Assembly (NCBI RefSeq): GCF_001570605.1
Contig: NZ_BBXG01000012.1
Coordinates: 62,001 to 126,000 of the forward strand
Origin: Herbidospora cretacea
Lineage (GTDB): Bacteria; Actinomycetota; Actinomycetes; Streptosporangiales; Streptosporangiaceae
Direction of reading: 5' to 3'
DNA: 64,000 nt
Numbering within the stretch: the first letter of the stretch is position 1; every line of letters begins with the position of its first letter. The notes under the pieces are model-generated. The model was not told the origin of the DNA, ran no database searches, and saw only the letters and a program-made list of their open reading frames with translations. Positions 32,531 through 41,416 of this stretch are shown one piece after another. Position numbers and translations under genes: made by a program.

Positions 32531-33633
32531 CGGAGCCCCCGGAAGAAACCCCGGAGATCCTGGACGAGCAGGTCCGGCGCCAGGTGCGCCGCGTAGTGAC
32601 CGGCGGGCTCCTCGTAGGAGTGCCACGACCGGATGTCCTTGTGGTCGCGCTCGGCGAAGGTGCGCATCGACACGAAGTCGCCCTTGAACATCGCCACCCC
32701 GATCGGCGCCGTGGTCGGCCCGGCCGGGGCCTCGGCTCGGGCGTCCTCGTAGTAGAAGCGGGTGGCCGAGGTGGCGGTGCCGGTCAGCCAGTAGAGCATG
32801 ACGTTGGTGAGGACGAAGTCGGGGTCGAGATCCTCTCCCATGAGCTGGGCGTGCCAGCCGAGCAGACCGGCGGGGGAGTCGGTGATGGCGTAGGAGAGGG
32901 TCTGCGGCTGCTGCGAGTGCAGGATGTTGAACGACATCTTGTTGTCGCGGAACCACGAGAGGACCTTGAGCGCCTCCTGGTCCTCCGGGGTGATCCGCTC
33001 GAACTCCGCCGGGTCGCCCGACGGGAACGAGTAGATCTGCGTGACGTGCACGCCGACCACGTGGCCGGGGTCGATCCGGCCCTGCTCCGGCGCGACCATC
33101 GACCCGGCGTCGTTGCCGCCCGTGCCGTAGCGGTCGTAGCCCAGCCGCCGCATCAGCTCGGCCCACGCCCTCGCCGTGCGGAACCGGTTCCAGCCCCGCT
33201 CCCGGGTCGGGCCGGAGAACCCGAACCCCGGCAGCGACGGGATCACCAGGTGGAAGGCCTGCTCACCGGCCGGGGGGTCGGTGAGCGGCCCGATCACGTC
33301 CAGGAACTCCACGACGGAACCCGGCCAGCCGTGGGTCAGCAGCAGCGGCAGCGCGTCCTCATGCGGGGAGCGGACGTGGAAGAAGTGGATGTTCTGCCCG
33401 TCGATCTCGGTGGTGAACTGCGGGTGGGCGTTCAGCCTCGCCTCCCACGCGCGCCAGTCGTAGCCGTGCCGCCAGTGGCCGGCCAGCTTCTTCGTGTACG
33501 CCACCGGCACCCCGTAGTCCCAGCCGGTGCCGGGGATCTGGTCCGGCCAGCGGGTGGCGTCCAGCCGGCGGTGGAGATCGTCGAGCTCGGCCTGAGGGAC
33601 GTCGATCAGGAAGGGGGTGATCTCTTCGCTCAT
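32527..33633 (-). CDS. Epoxide hydrolase (EHN domain, alpha/beta-hydrolase)
   Basis: A 368-residue enzyme with the N-terminal epoxide hydrolase domain ([24 protein letters not shown]) and an alpha/beta-hydrolase core: oxyanion HGWPGS, nucleophile Asp in GGNDAGSMV and a C-terminal histidine in AGHYAAH. It converts epoxides to diols in the cytoplasm. ATG 33633 is preferred to the GTG at 33642. The gene is divergent from a WYL-type regulator gene that has lost its DNA-binding part. Confidence 0.9.
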   Translation of the reverse strand: MSEEITPFLIDVPQAELDDLHRRLDATRWPDQIPGTGWDYGVPVAYTKKLAGHWRHGYDWRAWEARLNAHPQFTTEIDGQNIHFFHVRSPHEDALPLLLTHGWPGSVVEFLDVIGPLTDPPAGEQAFHLVIPSLPGFGFSGPTRERGWNRFRTARAWAELMRRLGYDRYGTGGNDAGSMVAPEQGRIDPGHVVGVHVTQIYSFPSGDPAEFERITPEDQEALKVLSWFRDNKMSFNILHSQQPQTLSYAITDSPAGLLGWHAQLMGEDLDPDFVLTNVMLYWLTGTATSATRFYYEDARAEAPAGPTTAPIGVAMFKGDFVSMRTFAERDHKDIRSWHSYEEPAGHYAAHLAPDLLVQDLRGFFRGLR

Positions 33634-33696
33634 GACCCCCACGCTACGGGGGCTTCCGGTCAGCCTCTGTCCGGAAGTGGTGGCAATGTGGCGTCC

Positions 33697-34600
33697 ATGC
33701 TGGAAACCTCGGCGCCTGCGTGACCTCGGCTATCCCGTCCACGCGAGCCGGGGCACCGACGGCGGCTACCGCCTCGGCGCGGGCACCGCCATGCCTCCCC
33801 TGCTCCTCGACGACGAGGAGGCCGTCGCCGTCGCAGTCGGGCTGCGCACCGCCGTCGGCGGCTCGATCGCCGGCATCGAGGAGACCTCCGCCCGCGCCCT
33901 CACCAAACTGGAACAGGTGCTCCCGTCCCGCCTGCGGCACCGCGTCGACGCGCTGCGTTCCTCCACCGAACCCGTGCCCGCCGACCGCCCCGGCCCGACC
34001 GTCGACGCCGCCGTGCTGTCCACCCTCGCCACCGCCTGCCGCAACCGCGAGCGGCTGAGGTTCGACTACCGCGCCCACGACGGATCGAGCGCGCCGCGCG
34101 CCGTCGAACCCTGTCGAATCGTGTCGTGGGGCCGCCGCTGGTACCTCGTCGCCTGGGACGTCGACCGCGACGACTGGCGCACCTTCCGGGCCGACCGCAT
34201 CACCCCGCGCACCCCCACCGGCCCCCGCTTCCCGCCCCGCGACCCACCCGAGGGCGGCGCCGCCGCCTACGTGGCCCGAGGCGTCTCCGCCGCGGCGTGG
34301 CGCCACCGCGCCCGCGTGGTCGTCCACGCCCCCGCTGACGTGGTGACCGAACGGATCAACCCGGCCGTCGGGGTCGTCGAGGCGATCGACGAGCACACGT
34401 GCGTGCTGGACACGGGCGCGGACACCGTTCACACGCTGGCGGTCCACCTGGGCCTGCTCGATGTCGACTTCGACGTGTCCGAACCCCCGGAACTGGTCGA
34501 CCACCTGCGCGCTCTGGCCGCCCGCTTCACCCGCGCGACGCCGCCGCTCCGAGGGGCCGCCGAGACCGGCGCCAGAGCGAGCGGCACAAGCCGTCCCTAA
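33697..34600 (+). pseudogene. WYL/YafY regulator with helix-turn-helix deleted
   Basis: The 3' 860 bases encode an intact WYL domain (RLRFDYRAHDGSSAPRAVEPCR, WYLVAWDVDRDDWRTFRADRI) preceded by [22 protein letters not shown], the wing end of the usual N-terminal HTH. Ahead of it, ATG 33697 begins MLETSA, the usual family start, then meets TGA at 33721. About 40 codons of HTH are missing at the join near 33714, with a frameshift. The remaining frame could only start at a weak upstream codon. It probably cannot bind DNA. Confidence 0.75.
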
Positions 34601-34607
34601 CCCGTGC

Positions 34608-35363
34608 TCAGCGTTCGCAGACGACACCGTCGTTGTCGCGGTCCTGGTACCACGCGTACTCGGGGTCGGTGCCCTTGTAGTAGGGGCCGTACCCGGCGGC
34701 GTTGGCCTTGGCGCACGTGTCGAACCGCGGGTCGGTGCCGCCGCCGCCCGAAGGCGTCGGCGAGGGGGTCGACGAGGACGTCGGGTCGGGCTTGGGCGTG
34801 CTGCCGCGCGTGGGCGTGGGCGAGGGGGTCGGCGACGGCTTGGGGGCGGTGGTCCCGGAGTCGCACGTGCCCGACCAGACACGCAGCCGCTCGGCCTTCG
34901 CCTTGGCCTGATCGGCGCGCATGGCCTTGATGTACTTGTCGTTGGGCTTGACCAGCACCGCCTTGGCGTATCCGCCCCGCACCAGGCTCCGGTTGACGAA
35001 CGTCCCCGCCGCGTTCCACACGTAGAACAGATGGCGGCCCTGGGCGTCCTTGGCGGCCTTGTCCCGCAGGACATAAGCGCCCTTGCCGACGACCAGCAGC
35101 GCCGCCGTCCGAGCGGCCGCCGCCTTGGACCAGCAGGCGGGACGCTCGGGAGCGTCGATCTCCAGCAGTTCCACCCGCAGCGTCCGGCCCTTGTGGATGA
35201 TGTCGACGGTGTCACCGTCGACGACCTTCTTGATCTTCACGGTGATCGCGGCCGCCGGGACCGGCTTGGGCCGCGCGGCGGCCGTGGCCGGAGCGACGGC
35301 GGCCAGGGGAGCGAGCAGGGCGGCACAGGCCAAGACGGCCATGGGGCGGGACAGGTGGGACAC
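34608..35363 (-). CDS. Secreted thermonuclease with Excalibur domain
   Basis: A 251-residue exported nuclease. The GTG at 35363, behind a CTGGAG site, gives a signal peptide (MAVLACAALLAPLAAVAPATA). The SNase fold spans about 35-150, with VVDGDTVDI, LLEIDAPERP and GRHLFYVW carrying the expected Asp, Glu and Arg residues. A Pro/Thr/Ser linker of about 45 residues follows, then the calcium-binding Excalibur motif DRDNDGVVCE at the C-terminus. It would cut extracellular DNA or RNA with calcium. Confidence 0.9.
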   Translation of the reverse strand: MSHLSRPMAVLACAALLAPLAAVAPATAAARPKPVPAAAITVKIKKVVDGDTVDIIHKGRTLRVELLEIDAPERPACWSKAAAARTAALLVVGKGAYVLRDKAAKDAQGRHLFYVWNAAGTFVNRSLVRGGYAKAVLVKPNDKYIKAMRADQAKAKAERLRVWSGTCDSGTTAPKPSPTPSPTPTRGSTPKPDPTSSSTPSPTPSGGGGTDPRFDTCAKANAAGYGPYYKGTDPEYAWYQDRDNDGVVCER

Positions 35364-35634
35364 GGTGTTGCTCCAGAGGTAGAGGATGCGACCTCTCCAT
35401 GGACGGCCGGTGTCCTTTGGCGGGTTACGCGACAACTGACGGCCAAACGGCCGACACCGCTTTTCCAGTGGCCGCCTCACCTCGATCGGGAGCGGCAACA
35501 GGCCGTTGTCGCGTCATCATCGGTCCGGCTTCCCATCAGCCTTCTCGGTTGATGGACGTCAGCGGCTTGTGGGATTCCAGCGACAAATCGGCCCGCAAGT
35601 CCTGGGTCCTCCGCCCTACTGATCTCCAGGATCG

Positions 35635-36234
35635 TTGAGCGGATTGGAGTCGGCTCGTCTGACGTTCGTGGCCAAGGACAACCGTGGAGCCGCAAGGCGA
35701 GGTCTTGACGGCCTGATCGCTCGCGTCGATGGCAGGGAGGCGCTTTGCACCGAATACGAGCAAAGGTGGCGTATCCCCTGCACAGAGGTCTGCTTCGATG
35801 GCTCCGTGACGGAGCGGAGAGCGCCACAGGCACTCCACCACTGGACATTCGGATGCGGAATCTCCGCGATCATCGCCATTGCGTGCGCGACGTTCGGGAC
35901 CTTGCTTGACATCTACCTGGTCGGGCGGGCGGAGTATTACTGCCGGGGAGACCTGAACGCCGGTCAGAGCTTCGCCGACGCCGTTTGGTCCCTGAGCCGA
36001 TTCGTGATCTTTCCGATCGTCTCGGTGGCGTCGGCGCTTGCCGCGCAGTCGTTCCACGTGCCCACCCGACTGCCAAAACTGGCCGGACGTTTATGGCCGA
36101 CCGCCATTCTCCTCGCTCTCACCGTTCACAGCTCTTTCGCCGGCCCTGTGGCCATGATCGTTTACGACATGGCCACCAAGGGCACTCCGGGTGATTGCGT
36201 ACTGCCATGGTGGCCATCATGGCTTCCCTCATAA
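35635..36234 (+). CDS. Unknown membrane protein
   Basis: Up to 199 residues, with three to four hydrophobic segments in the C-terminal two thirds (FGCGISAIIAIACATFGTLL, RFVIFPIVSVASALAA, ILLALTVHSSFAGPVAM). The start is uncertain: TTG 35635 or GTG 35806 (143 residues), neither with a clear ribosome site. I recognise no family. It marks the left end of a stretch with lower GC and weaker codon bias that reaches to the tRNA. Confidence 0.5.
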   Translation: MSGLESARLTFVAKDNRGAARRGLDGLIARVDGREALCTEYEQRWRIPCTEVCFDGSVTERRAPQALHHWTFGCGISAIIAIACATFGTLLDIYLVGRAEYYCRGDLNAGQSFADAVWSLSRFVIFPIVSVASALAAQSFHVPTRLPKLAGRLWPTAILLALTVHSSFAGPVAMIVYDMATKGTPGDCVLPWWPSWLPS

Positions 36235-36355
36235 GCCAGGGGCGCAGCGCCATCGTGGAACGTCACCGCGAACACGTTCAGCGTCCCCCGACCTGTGTGC
36301 GTCTGGCACTCACGCCCCGCCGTTTGTGACAGGCCAGTTTGGGCCTGACCGGATT

Positions 36356-38074
36356 TCAGGCCGTGGCGACGATTTCAGCCGCGTCTGAAGAATCCTCGCC
36401 GTTTCCCGCATCGGTGAGAGCGTGTCCCCGTCGTAGCAGCTCATGACGTTCGACATCCGGGATCGCCATCGACTCGGCGAGCACGGCGGCGAACGCGTCG
36501 ATTCGAGCGCTGTCGATGTCAGTAGAGAAGAGCCATTGGATGTTCTCGTCGCGGGTGATGAGGTCGATCGCCGCGCGGGTGCTGCTGTCCGGTGAGGTCG
36601 CGACCCGGACGTATCGCACCCGGTCGATCGGGATGACCTGACTGATCTCGCCCTGCTCGAGAAAGGCGTTCGTCTGGCCCGTTATGATGCGGCGATCTGT
36701 GACGGCGACCAATGTCTTGGCCGCCGTCGCCCATATCCCTTTCACTCCGCCGAAGATCGCCGAAATGGTGTCGGGAGCATCGGGCTCATCGGGGAAACCC
36801 AGGACACGCAGGGTCTCACCGTCCTCGAGAAACCACTGCAGAATGCGCAGGTACGGTTCCAGAGCCAGCGAGTCGGATGCGCAGACGACGTCCGGAGCCT
36901 CGAGCGGAGGGGCCGGTGGATTGAGCGCGTCGGCAAGGGGCTCGATCGCCGCGAGGACGAGCGCAGAGGTCTGCCGAGCCGAATTCGCGTCCTTCCGCTT
37001 TCCCGGCAGTGGCAAAGTGGCGCGGCCGGGAAGCTCGACGATGATGCGTAACTCGCGCGTCAGCGAGTCGACGAGGCTCGCCGTCTCGGCTCGAATGGAT
37101 TCGAGCTCCTTGCCGGTGCGGCGCGCGATGTCCTCGACGAGCCGAGCCTCCCCGGCGTCCTCGGTTCCGGCTGCCCTCGCCCGCGCGGCGTGGAGCGCCT
37201 GATAACCGATCCAGGCCTTGATGGACAACAGAAGCGCGTTGCTGTCGAAGACGATCGCCTCGGCGTTCGTCTCAAGATACTCACGGCGCCCACGCGAGCC
37301 GAGCCCGTGGATCTGCCGGATGTGTCCCCCGACGTTCAGGCGGTAGAGGTCGATCTGCTTGCGCAGGTCCGCCTTCTTGCCCGCGACGGTATCCCATAGG
37401 GACGTCGGGACCGACTCGACAGCTCCCGCCTGGTCGACCACATCGTCAACGGTGGCGACCAGCGCCGTCAGCTCGGCCCACTGCCCGTGGCGGATATCCG
37501 TGAGCACCTGGGTCGTCAGCGCGATATTGGTCCGGACGAGGCCTGTGATCTCATTCAACTGCATCTGAAGGGCGACCATGGCCAGCGCCGGTCCGATCGC
37601 GGACAGGGTCTGCACCGCGCTCATAGAAGCGATGGGAATGAGGCGGGCCTGACCGACGATGCGCCCCGAGGCCATCACCGCTCCGAGGTTCGCGCCGTCC
37701 TTGACGGCGAGCGTTCCGCCCGCCTTCAGCAGGGCCATCGTCGTGTCACTGAGCTTGTAAATTCCCTGCGCGCCGGCAATCGCGGTGCCGAAGTGACCGA
37801 CCACGGTCGCCGCGTTGCCGATCGAGGCGAGAAGTGCGGAGATCTGTTCACGGTCGGCGACCGGCACGAGCCCGAAGTCGATCAGGCCGGGTTTGAGTTC
37901 CACGGGGACATCACCGAAGAGCACGGCAATCCCCGGGAGGACCTCCGCCAAGACCGTCGATGAATCGATGTCCGAATCGGATGTCGGACCGTGCGAAACA
38001 GGTAATCCGGTCGCATCGCTCTGACCGTTTTTCTCGGACTCAGCGAGTTCGGTCGTGTCCGAAGGGTCCTGCAT
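36356..38074 (-). CDS. Large unknown protein with C-terminal PH-like domain
   Basis: A 572-residue protein starting at ATG 38074 behind AGGAG. The N-terminal 35 residues are acidic and disordered. Residues about 40-230 are small-residue-rich helices, with possible amphipathic or membrane-touching stretches (VGHFGTAIAGAQGIY, LIPIASMSAVQTLSAIGPALAMV). A long charged helical part follows. Residues about 430-530 look like a bacterial PH-like domain (LVAVTDRRIITGQTN, VIPIDRVRYVRVA, IQWLFSTDID). No catalytic motif is seen. Bias differs from neighbours, which suggests acquisition. Confidence 0.6.
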   Translation of the reverse strand: MQDPSDTTELAESEKNGQSDATGLPVSHGPTSDSDIDSSTVLAEVLPGIAVLFGDVPVELKPGLIDFGLVPVADREQISALLASIGNAATVVGHFGTAIAGAQGIYKLSDTTMALLKAGGTLAVKDGANLGAVMASGRIVGQARLIPIASMSAVQTLSAIGPALAMVALQMQLNEITGLVRTNIALTTQVLTDIRHGQWAELTALVATVDDVVDQAGAVESVPTSLWDTVAGKKADLRKQIDLYRLNVGGHIRQIHGLGSRGRREYLETNAEAIVFDSNALLLSIKAWIGYQALHAARARAAGTEDAGEARLVEDIARRTGKELESIRAETASLVDSLTRELRIIVELPGRATLPLPGKRKDANSARQTSALVLAAIEPLADALNPPAPPLEAPDVVCASDSLALEPYLRILQWFLEDGETLRVLGFPDEPDAPDTISAIFGGVKGIWATAAKTLVAVTDRRIITGQTNAFLEQGEISQVIPIDRVRYVRVATSPDSSTRAAIDLITRDENIQWLFSTDIDSARIDAFAAVLAESMAIPDVERHELLRRGHALTDAGNGEDSSDAAEIVATA

Positions 38075-38345
38075 GCGCTCTCCTACCGGCAAGGACGCAC
38101 AACGGCCAGACGTCGTCGGCGTTCACCGCCGGAGTCTACGGCACTACACCTTGCGCTCCGAGACAAACAACGCCCCATCGCATGCCGCATTCCTCAGGGA
38201 TTTACAGGAGGATGAAGTCCACGAACGAATGACCCAGCAACAGCTCGATGCTCTATCTCAAAATCCAAGCCGCCATCCAGGTATTGATCTCAGTGCATCA
38301 CCAAGAAACCGCTCCCCACTCAACCCCGTCAGCTGGGTCGGGCGA
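38075..38345. other. Intergenic, no gene seen
   Basis: Short frames on both strands have no family resemblance. The string AGCTCGATGCT near 38250 recurs near 39526, also upstream of a copy of the structured repeat, so the duplicated unit may reach further left than its hairpins. Confidence 0.4.
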
Positions 38346-38520
38346 GAAGCGGCCCTTCAGGGAGCGCGAGGGGGCGAAAGTCTCTTGTACCGGGGTTCGA
38401 GGGTGGTCCCTCCCGTGTCGGCAAACGGGAAATGGCCCGTGGAAGGTGCTCCGAAGGAGCCCAACCACGGGCCTCCCATTACCCGTGGAGCTGACGCTCA
38501 GCTATTCGAACTCGATCAGC
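38346..38520. repeat. Structured three-hairpin repeat, copy B, with tRNA 3' remnant
   Basis: Hairpin 1 (38367-38388) is degenerate. Hairpin 2 is GAGGG-TGGT-CCCTC (38399-38412). Hairpin 3 (38431-38480) is a long stem with inner GCTCC-GAA-GGAGC. Compared with copies C and D, paired positions have changed together. To the right, 38486-38520 resembles the 3' end of tRNA-Ala on the minus strand (TTCGAA T-loop and AGCTCCA), but the stems are broken. Confidence 0.7.
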
Positions 38521-38644
38521 CGGATCGAGATGCCTCATGAATGACGGCGTCTGACCCGGGCCGAAACACGTCCCGCTGCAGGTCGGGTCGCGCGGACACC
38601 GGGGCTGCGACGAGATCGGCCTGCAGCCTGGGGAACCTTCGGTG

Positions 38645-39196
38645 TTACGCGTCGCCCTCGCAGGTGGTCTCCTGCTCGGCCGTGCACAAATCGGTCCCCG
38701 GACCGCCGAAGACCTGGTCGAATCCGCCCTCGTCACCCATCAGGACGTCGTTGCCCCCGTTGCCGTCCATGAGGTCGTTGCCGCCCTCACCCGAGACGAG
38801 GTCCCGGGCCGAGCCGCCGTAGTAGAGATCGCCGTCCGGCCCGAGGAAGGCCTGGGTCGGGAGAGCGGTGTTGTTCCGCACCGTGTCGGCCCCCGGGTTG
38901 GTGCGCACCAGCATCTTGGTGATGCCCGCGCCGGCGCACCGGACCGTGCGGGGGTCGACGTTCGTACAGGTGACGCTGCCCGCGAAAATGGCGTCGTTAA
39001 AGTTCCTGACGACGAGGAAACCGTCTTCGACGTTGATGGAGATGTCGTCGCCGGCGAACCCCGCGCTGACGAACAACTGCCCGCCGGACGCCACCACATT
39101 GGTTGCGGCCATCGCGGGCGTGGCGCTGACGGCCGCGAGGGGGAGGGCGAGCAGAGCTCCCATGGCCAGCGCCCGGAGACCGTTCTTGATTGTCAC
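38645..39196 (-). CDS. Secreted RTX-like calcium-binding protein
   Basis: A 183-residue exported protein. GTG 39196 has an AGGAAGGG ribosome site and opens a signal peptide ending ATPAMA before ATNVV. A beta-rich region with two cysteines (VTCTNVDPRTVRCAGAG) is followed by a short block of nonapeptide-like repeats, SGEGGNDLMDGNGGNDVLMG and FGGPGTDLC, the calcium-binding turns of RTX proteins. Only about four repeats are present, so it is a small member. The role is unknown. It lies between two copies of the structured repeat. Confidence 0.82.
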   Translation of the reverse strand: MTIKNGLRALAMGALLALPLAAVSATPAMAATNVVASGGQLFVSAGFAGDDISINVEDGFLVVRNFNDAIFAGSVTCTNVDPRTVRCAGAGITKMLVRTNPGADTVRNNTALPTQAFLGPDGDLYYGGSARDLVSGEGGNDLMDGNGGNDVLMGDEGGFDQVFGGPGTDLCTAEQETTCEGDA

Positions 39197-39599
39197 GATT
39201 TTCCCTTCCTGGTGAGTGCGACGGTTGTCACGCCAGGAGTACAGCGGTGCCGTAACCGACGGAGTACGTCGAATTACCCAATGTGGAAAGGGGGAGCTCA
39301 CCCGAAGATTCACACGACAGAGATCGTGCCTCCGATCACATCTTTTGCTAACAGTTCGTCTCGATCATGAGTGGACGCGATCCCGTCGCCCGCGTCCCGA
39401 CTCAAGCCCGTGATCACCGCGGGAGCCGAAACGATGAACATGGTTCTCAGCAAGAAGTCCTGGTCCACGTGAGGTGGCTCCCTGTTCGGCTCCGCGCGCC
39501 CCAGTGGACCGGCCTCGGAAAAGAAGAGCTCGATGCTGTACGCCGCCACAGGCGATCAGAAGCGCCTGCCATCTCCAAGAAAGCCGGTCCTGCCAGACG
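39197..39599. other. Intergenic, no gene seen
   Basis: The first 30 bases carry the ribosome site of the RTX-like gene. The remainder has overlapping frames on both strands but none with a recognisable protein. Confidence 0.4.
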
Positions 39600-39780
39600 C
39601 GAAGCGGCCAGGAGGAGCGCGAGGGGGCGAATCCCTCTCGTATCGGGGGTTCGGGGGGTTGTCCCCCCGTGTGGCAGAAATGGTGAATGGCCCGTGGCAG
39701 GCGCCCCAAAGGGGCGACAACCACGGGCCATTCATTCACCAGTGGAGCTAGCGCTCGTTTACTCGAACCCGGCAGCCCTC
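39600..39780. repeat. Structured three-hairpin repeat, copy C, with tRNA 3' remnant
   Basis: Hairpin 1: 39620-39640. Hairpin 2: six G, TTGT loop, six C (39653-39668). Hairpin 3: 39681-39741, arms TGGTGAATGGCCCGTGG and its near-complement, with an inner CGCCCC-AAA-GGGGCG stem. The right end (39742-39780) keeps a minus-strand GTTCGAGT T-loop and TAGCTCCA acceptor end as in tRNA-Ala, but the T-stem no longer pairs. Confidence 0.75.
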
Positions 39781-40115
39781 TTCGATCGACATCACCCCGC
39801 CACAACCGGGGCTGGAACGTCAGGACAGCAACTCGCGCTTGTCCCGCGACACCTACACAGCCGACACACTTCACCGGACTGACACAGCATGCACCAAGGG
39901 TCATTTGCCGGGGCGCTCTCGAAGGGAGAGCAGGGCCTGCACCCACCTGGTGAAATCGGCAGCAGGCATCACCTGACGACCAACGCCGCGACGCCACCGA
40001 GATCGAAGAGCCTCGAACGCTTACGATCGCTCCTTGCCGGTCGCATGCGCACGACCAGTTCACGTTCGGCGGTAACCGCCGCCGACCTTGATCGGAAGCA
40101 TTACGGTTCACCATC
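39781..40115. other. Intergenic, no gene seen
   Basis: About 330 bases with no supported gene. A TACGGT box at 40102-40107 lies eight bases before the ATG at 40116. Confidence 0.4.
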
Positions 40116-40541
40116 ATGAAACGAAGGTGGGGGTGCCTGACGGCCGCCCTGGTGCCACTGGCCGGCTTATTCTTCTTGATCATGATCCCTGTCTGGCACG
40201 ACGACGCCCGTCTCGACGCCTTGTACCAACGGGCGATCAGCTACCCGAATCCACCGGATACACGCGAGTTACACCGCAGGCATGACGTGACTTCCGGCCC
40301 CCAAATGTGGGGGGGAAGCGGGGACTATTGTGAATATCGGGTGAGGATCACGCTGGTGACATCTTTGCCGCCGCAGGAAATCCGCGACTACTACGGCAAG
40401 GCCAAAATCGCAGGGGCCCAGCACGACGTGATGATCTCCCTTTACTTCGGGGATCCCGACGCCGGCCAGAGCCCGTTCATTGTCGAGTTCATCGATTCCT
40501 ACCGCAATCCCTGGTCGTGGCTCTGCGGCGGCCTCGGCTAG
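40116..40541 (+). CDS. Unknown membrane-anchored protein
   Basis: A 141-residue protein with one N-terminal membrane segment (about residues 7-26, CLTAALVPLAGLFFLIMIPV) and an outside domain of about 110 residues (CEYRVRITLVTSLPPQEIRDYYG, VMISLYFGDPDAG, FIVEFIDSYRNPWSW). It has no second hydrophobic stretch and no lipobox. The domain has the look of a small alpha/beta fold, but I do not recognise it. It lies between repeat copies C and D. Confidence 0.6.
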   Translation: MKRRWGCLTAALVPLAGLFFLIMIPVWHDDARLDALYQRAISYPNPPDTRELHRRHDVTSGPQMWGGSGDYCEYRVRITLVTSLPPQEIRDYYGKAKIAGAQHDVMISLYFGDPDAGQSPFIVEFIDSYRNPWSWLCGGLG

Positions 40542-40684
40542 CCCGCACCGACCCCTGCACCATCCACCACAGCGAAAGTCTCGTCGATGACGACCGTGAC
40601 CGGCTCGCGACACCCGCGCTCTTATCATGTCCCTCGTGCCGCCCAACGCTGAGGCCTCAAGGGCCCGGCGGCGATACTTATCCG

Positions 40685-41166
40685 GTGGATGACGAATCTC
40701 TGGGGTGGGTCGTCTTCGACGGCGACACGGCGGGGCTCCGCGCCATGCTTCTCAGCGGCGCTGATCCCAATGTCGTGGACGACGGGACACCTCTCGTGGA
40801 ACTCGCCGTCCGCTTCGGTCGGATTGGCGTTCTTCGAATCCTGGCCGAATTTGGGGCCACCCTCGATGTCCCGTCGCTGCTTCACAACGTCGTAGCAGGC
40901 CGAGAGCTACCAGACATGCTTCTCGTGCTCCTTGAACTGGGCGCAGACGTCACGCCCGTGACTCCGCTGGCTGGACGCCGCTTCATTTCGCCTCGGCTTA
41001 TGGATACGAGGGCTCGGCCGGTGCGCTCCTCGATGCCGGTGCGGACATCACCGCGATCACACGTGAAGGACTCACCGCAGTTGAGATAGCCCAGCGGAAC
41101 GGCCATGGCACACTCGCGTCCCTGCTCGTTCACAGAGCCTCGTATCCCGTCGTCCCACCCACATGA
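40685..41166 (+). pseudogene. Ankyrin-repeat protein gene, frameshifted
   Basis: From GTG 40685 the frame encodes ankyrin-like repeats (DGDTAGLRAMLLSGADPN, LVELAVRFGRIGVLRILAEFG, LLVLLELGADVT). After about 40953 the pattern continues in the frame one base back: DSAGWTPLHFASAYGYEG, ALLDAGADITAI, LTAVEIAQRNGHG, ending at TGA 41164. Loss of a single base in ACGCCC near 40953 explains it. Restored, the protein would have about 160 residues and four repeats. A sequencing error cannot be excluded. Confidence 0.7.
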
Positions 41167-41274
41167 AGAGTCGAGCGAAGCGAGAGCATCCCGAGCGATA
41201 GCGAGGCCTTACCAGGGTGCGCGAGGGGCGGAGCCCTTCGCCAGGACCGGAGCGACAGCGACGCAGGGCCGCAG

Positions 41275-41415
41275 AGCGGCCAGGGGGAGCGCGAGGGGGC
41301 GAAAGCCCTCTCGTATCGGGGGGTTCGGGGGGTCGTCCCCCCGTGTGGCAGAAATGGTGAATGGCCCGTGGCAGGCGCCCCAAAGGGGCGACAACCACGG
41401 GCCATCCATTCACCA
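41275..41415. repeat. Structured three-hairpin repeat, copy D, next to the intact tRNA
   Basis: Hairpin 1: 41292-41313, nine pairs closed by GAAA. Hairpin 2: six G, TCGT loop, six C (41327-41342). Hairpin 3: 41355-41415, the same arms as copy C. Hairpin 3 ends one base from the 3' end of tRNA-Ala (minus strand), so it is the natural tRNA terminator, and hairpins 2 and 1 follow it. This copy is probably the parent of B and C. Confidence 0.75.
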
Positions 41416-41416
41416 G

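Noticed and set aside
39314-39953. Several overlapping frames on both strands around repeat copy C
   Set aside because: They translate the hairpin repeat itself and have no family resemblance or ribosome site.
40945-40980. Programmed -1 frameshift in the ankyrin gene
   Set aside because: No slippery heptamer or following structure is seen at the point where the frames switch; a simple base loss explains it.
38346-41415. CRISPR array or insertion-sequence ends
   Set aside because: The repeats are only three full copies, more than 1 kb apart and about 170 bases long, with internal hairpins. No cas gene, transposase or terminal inverted repeats with target duplication are seen.
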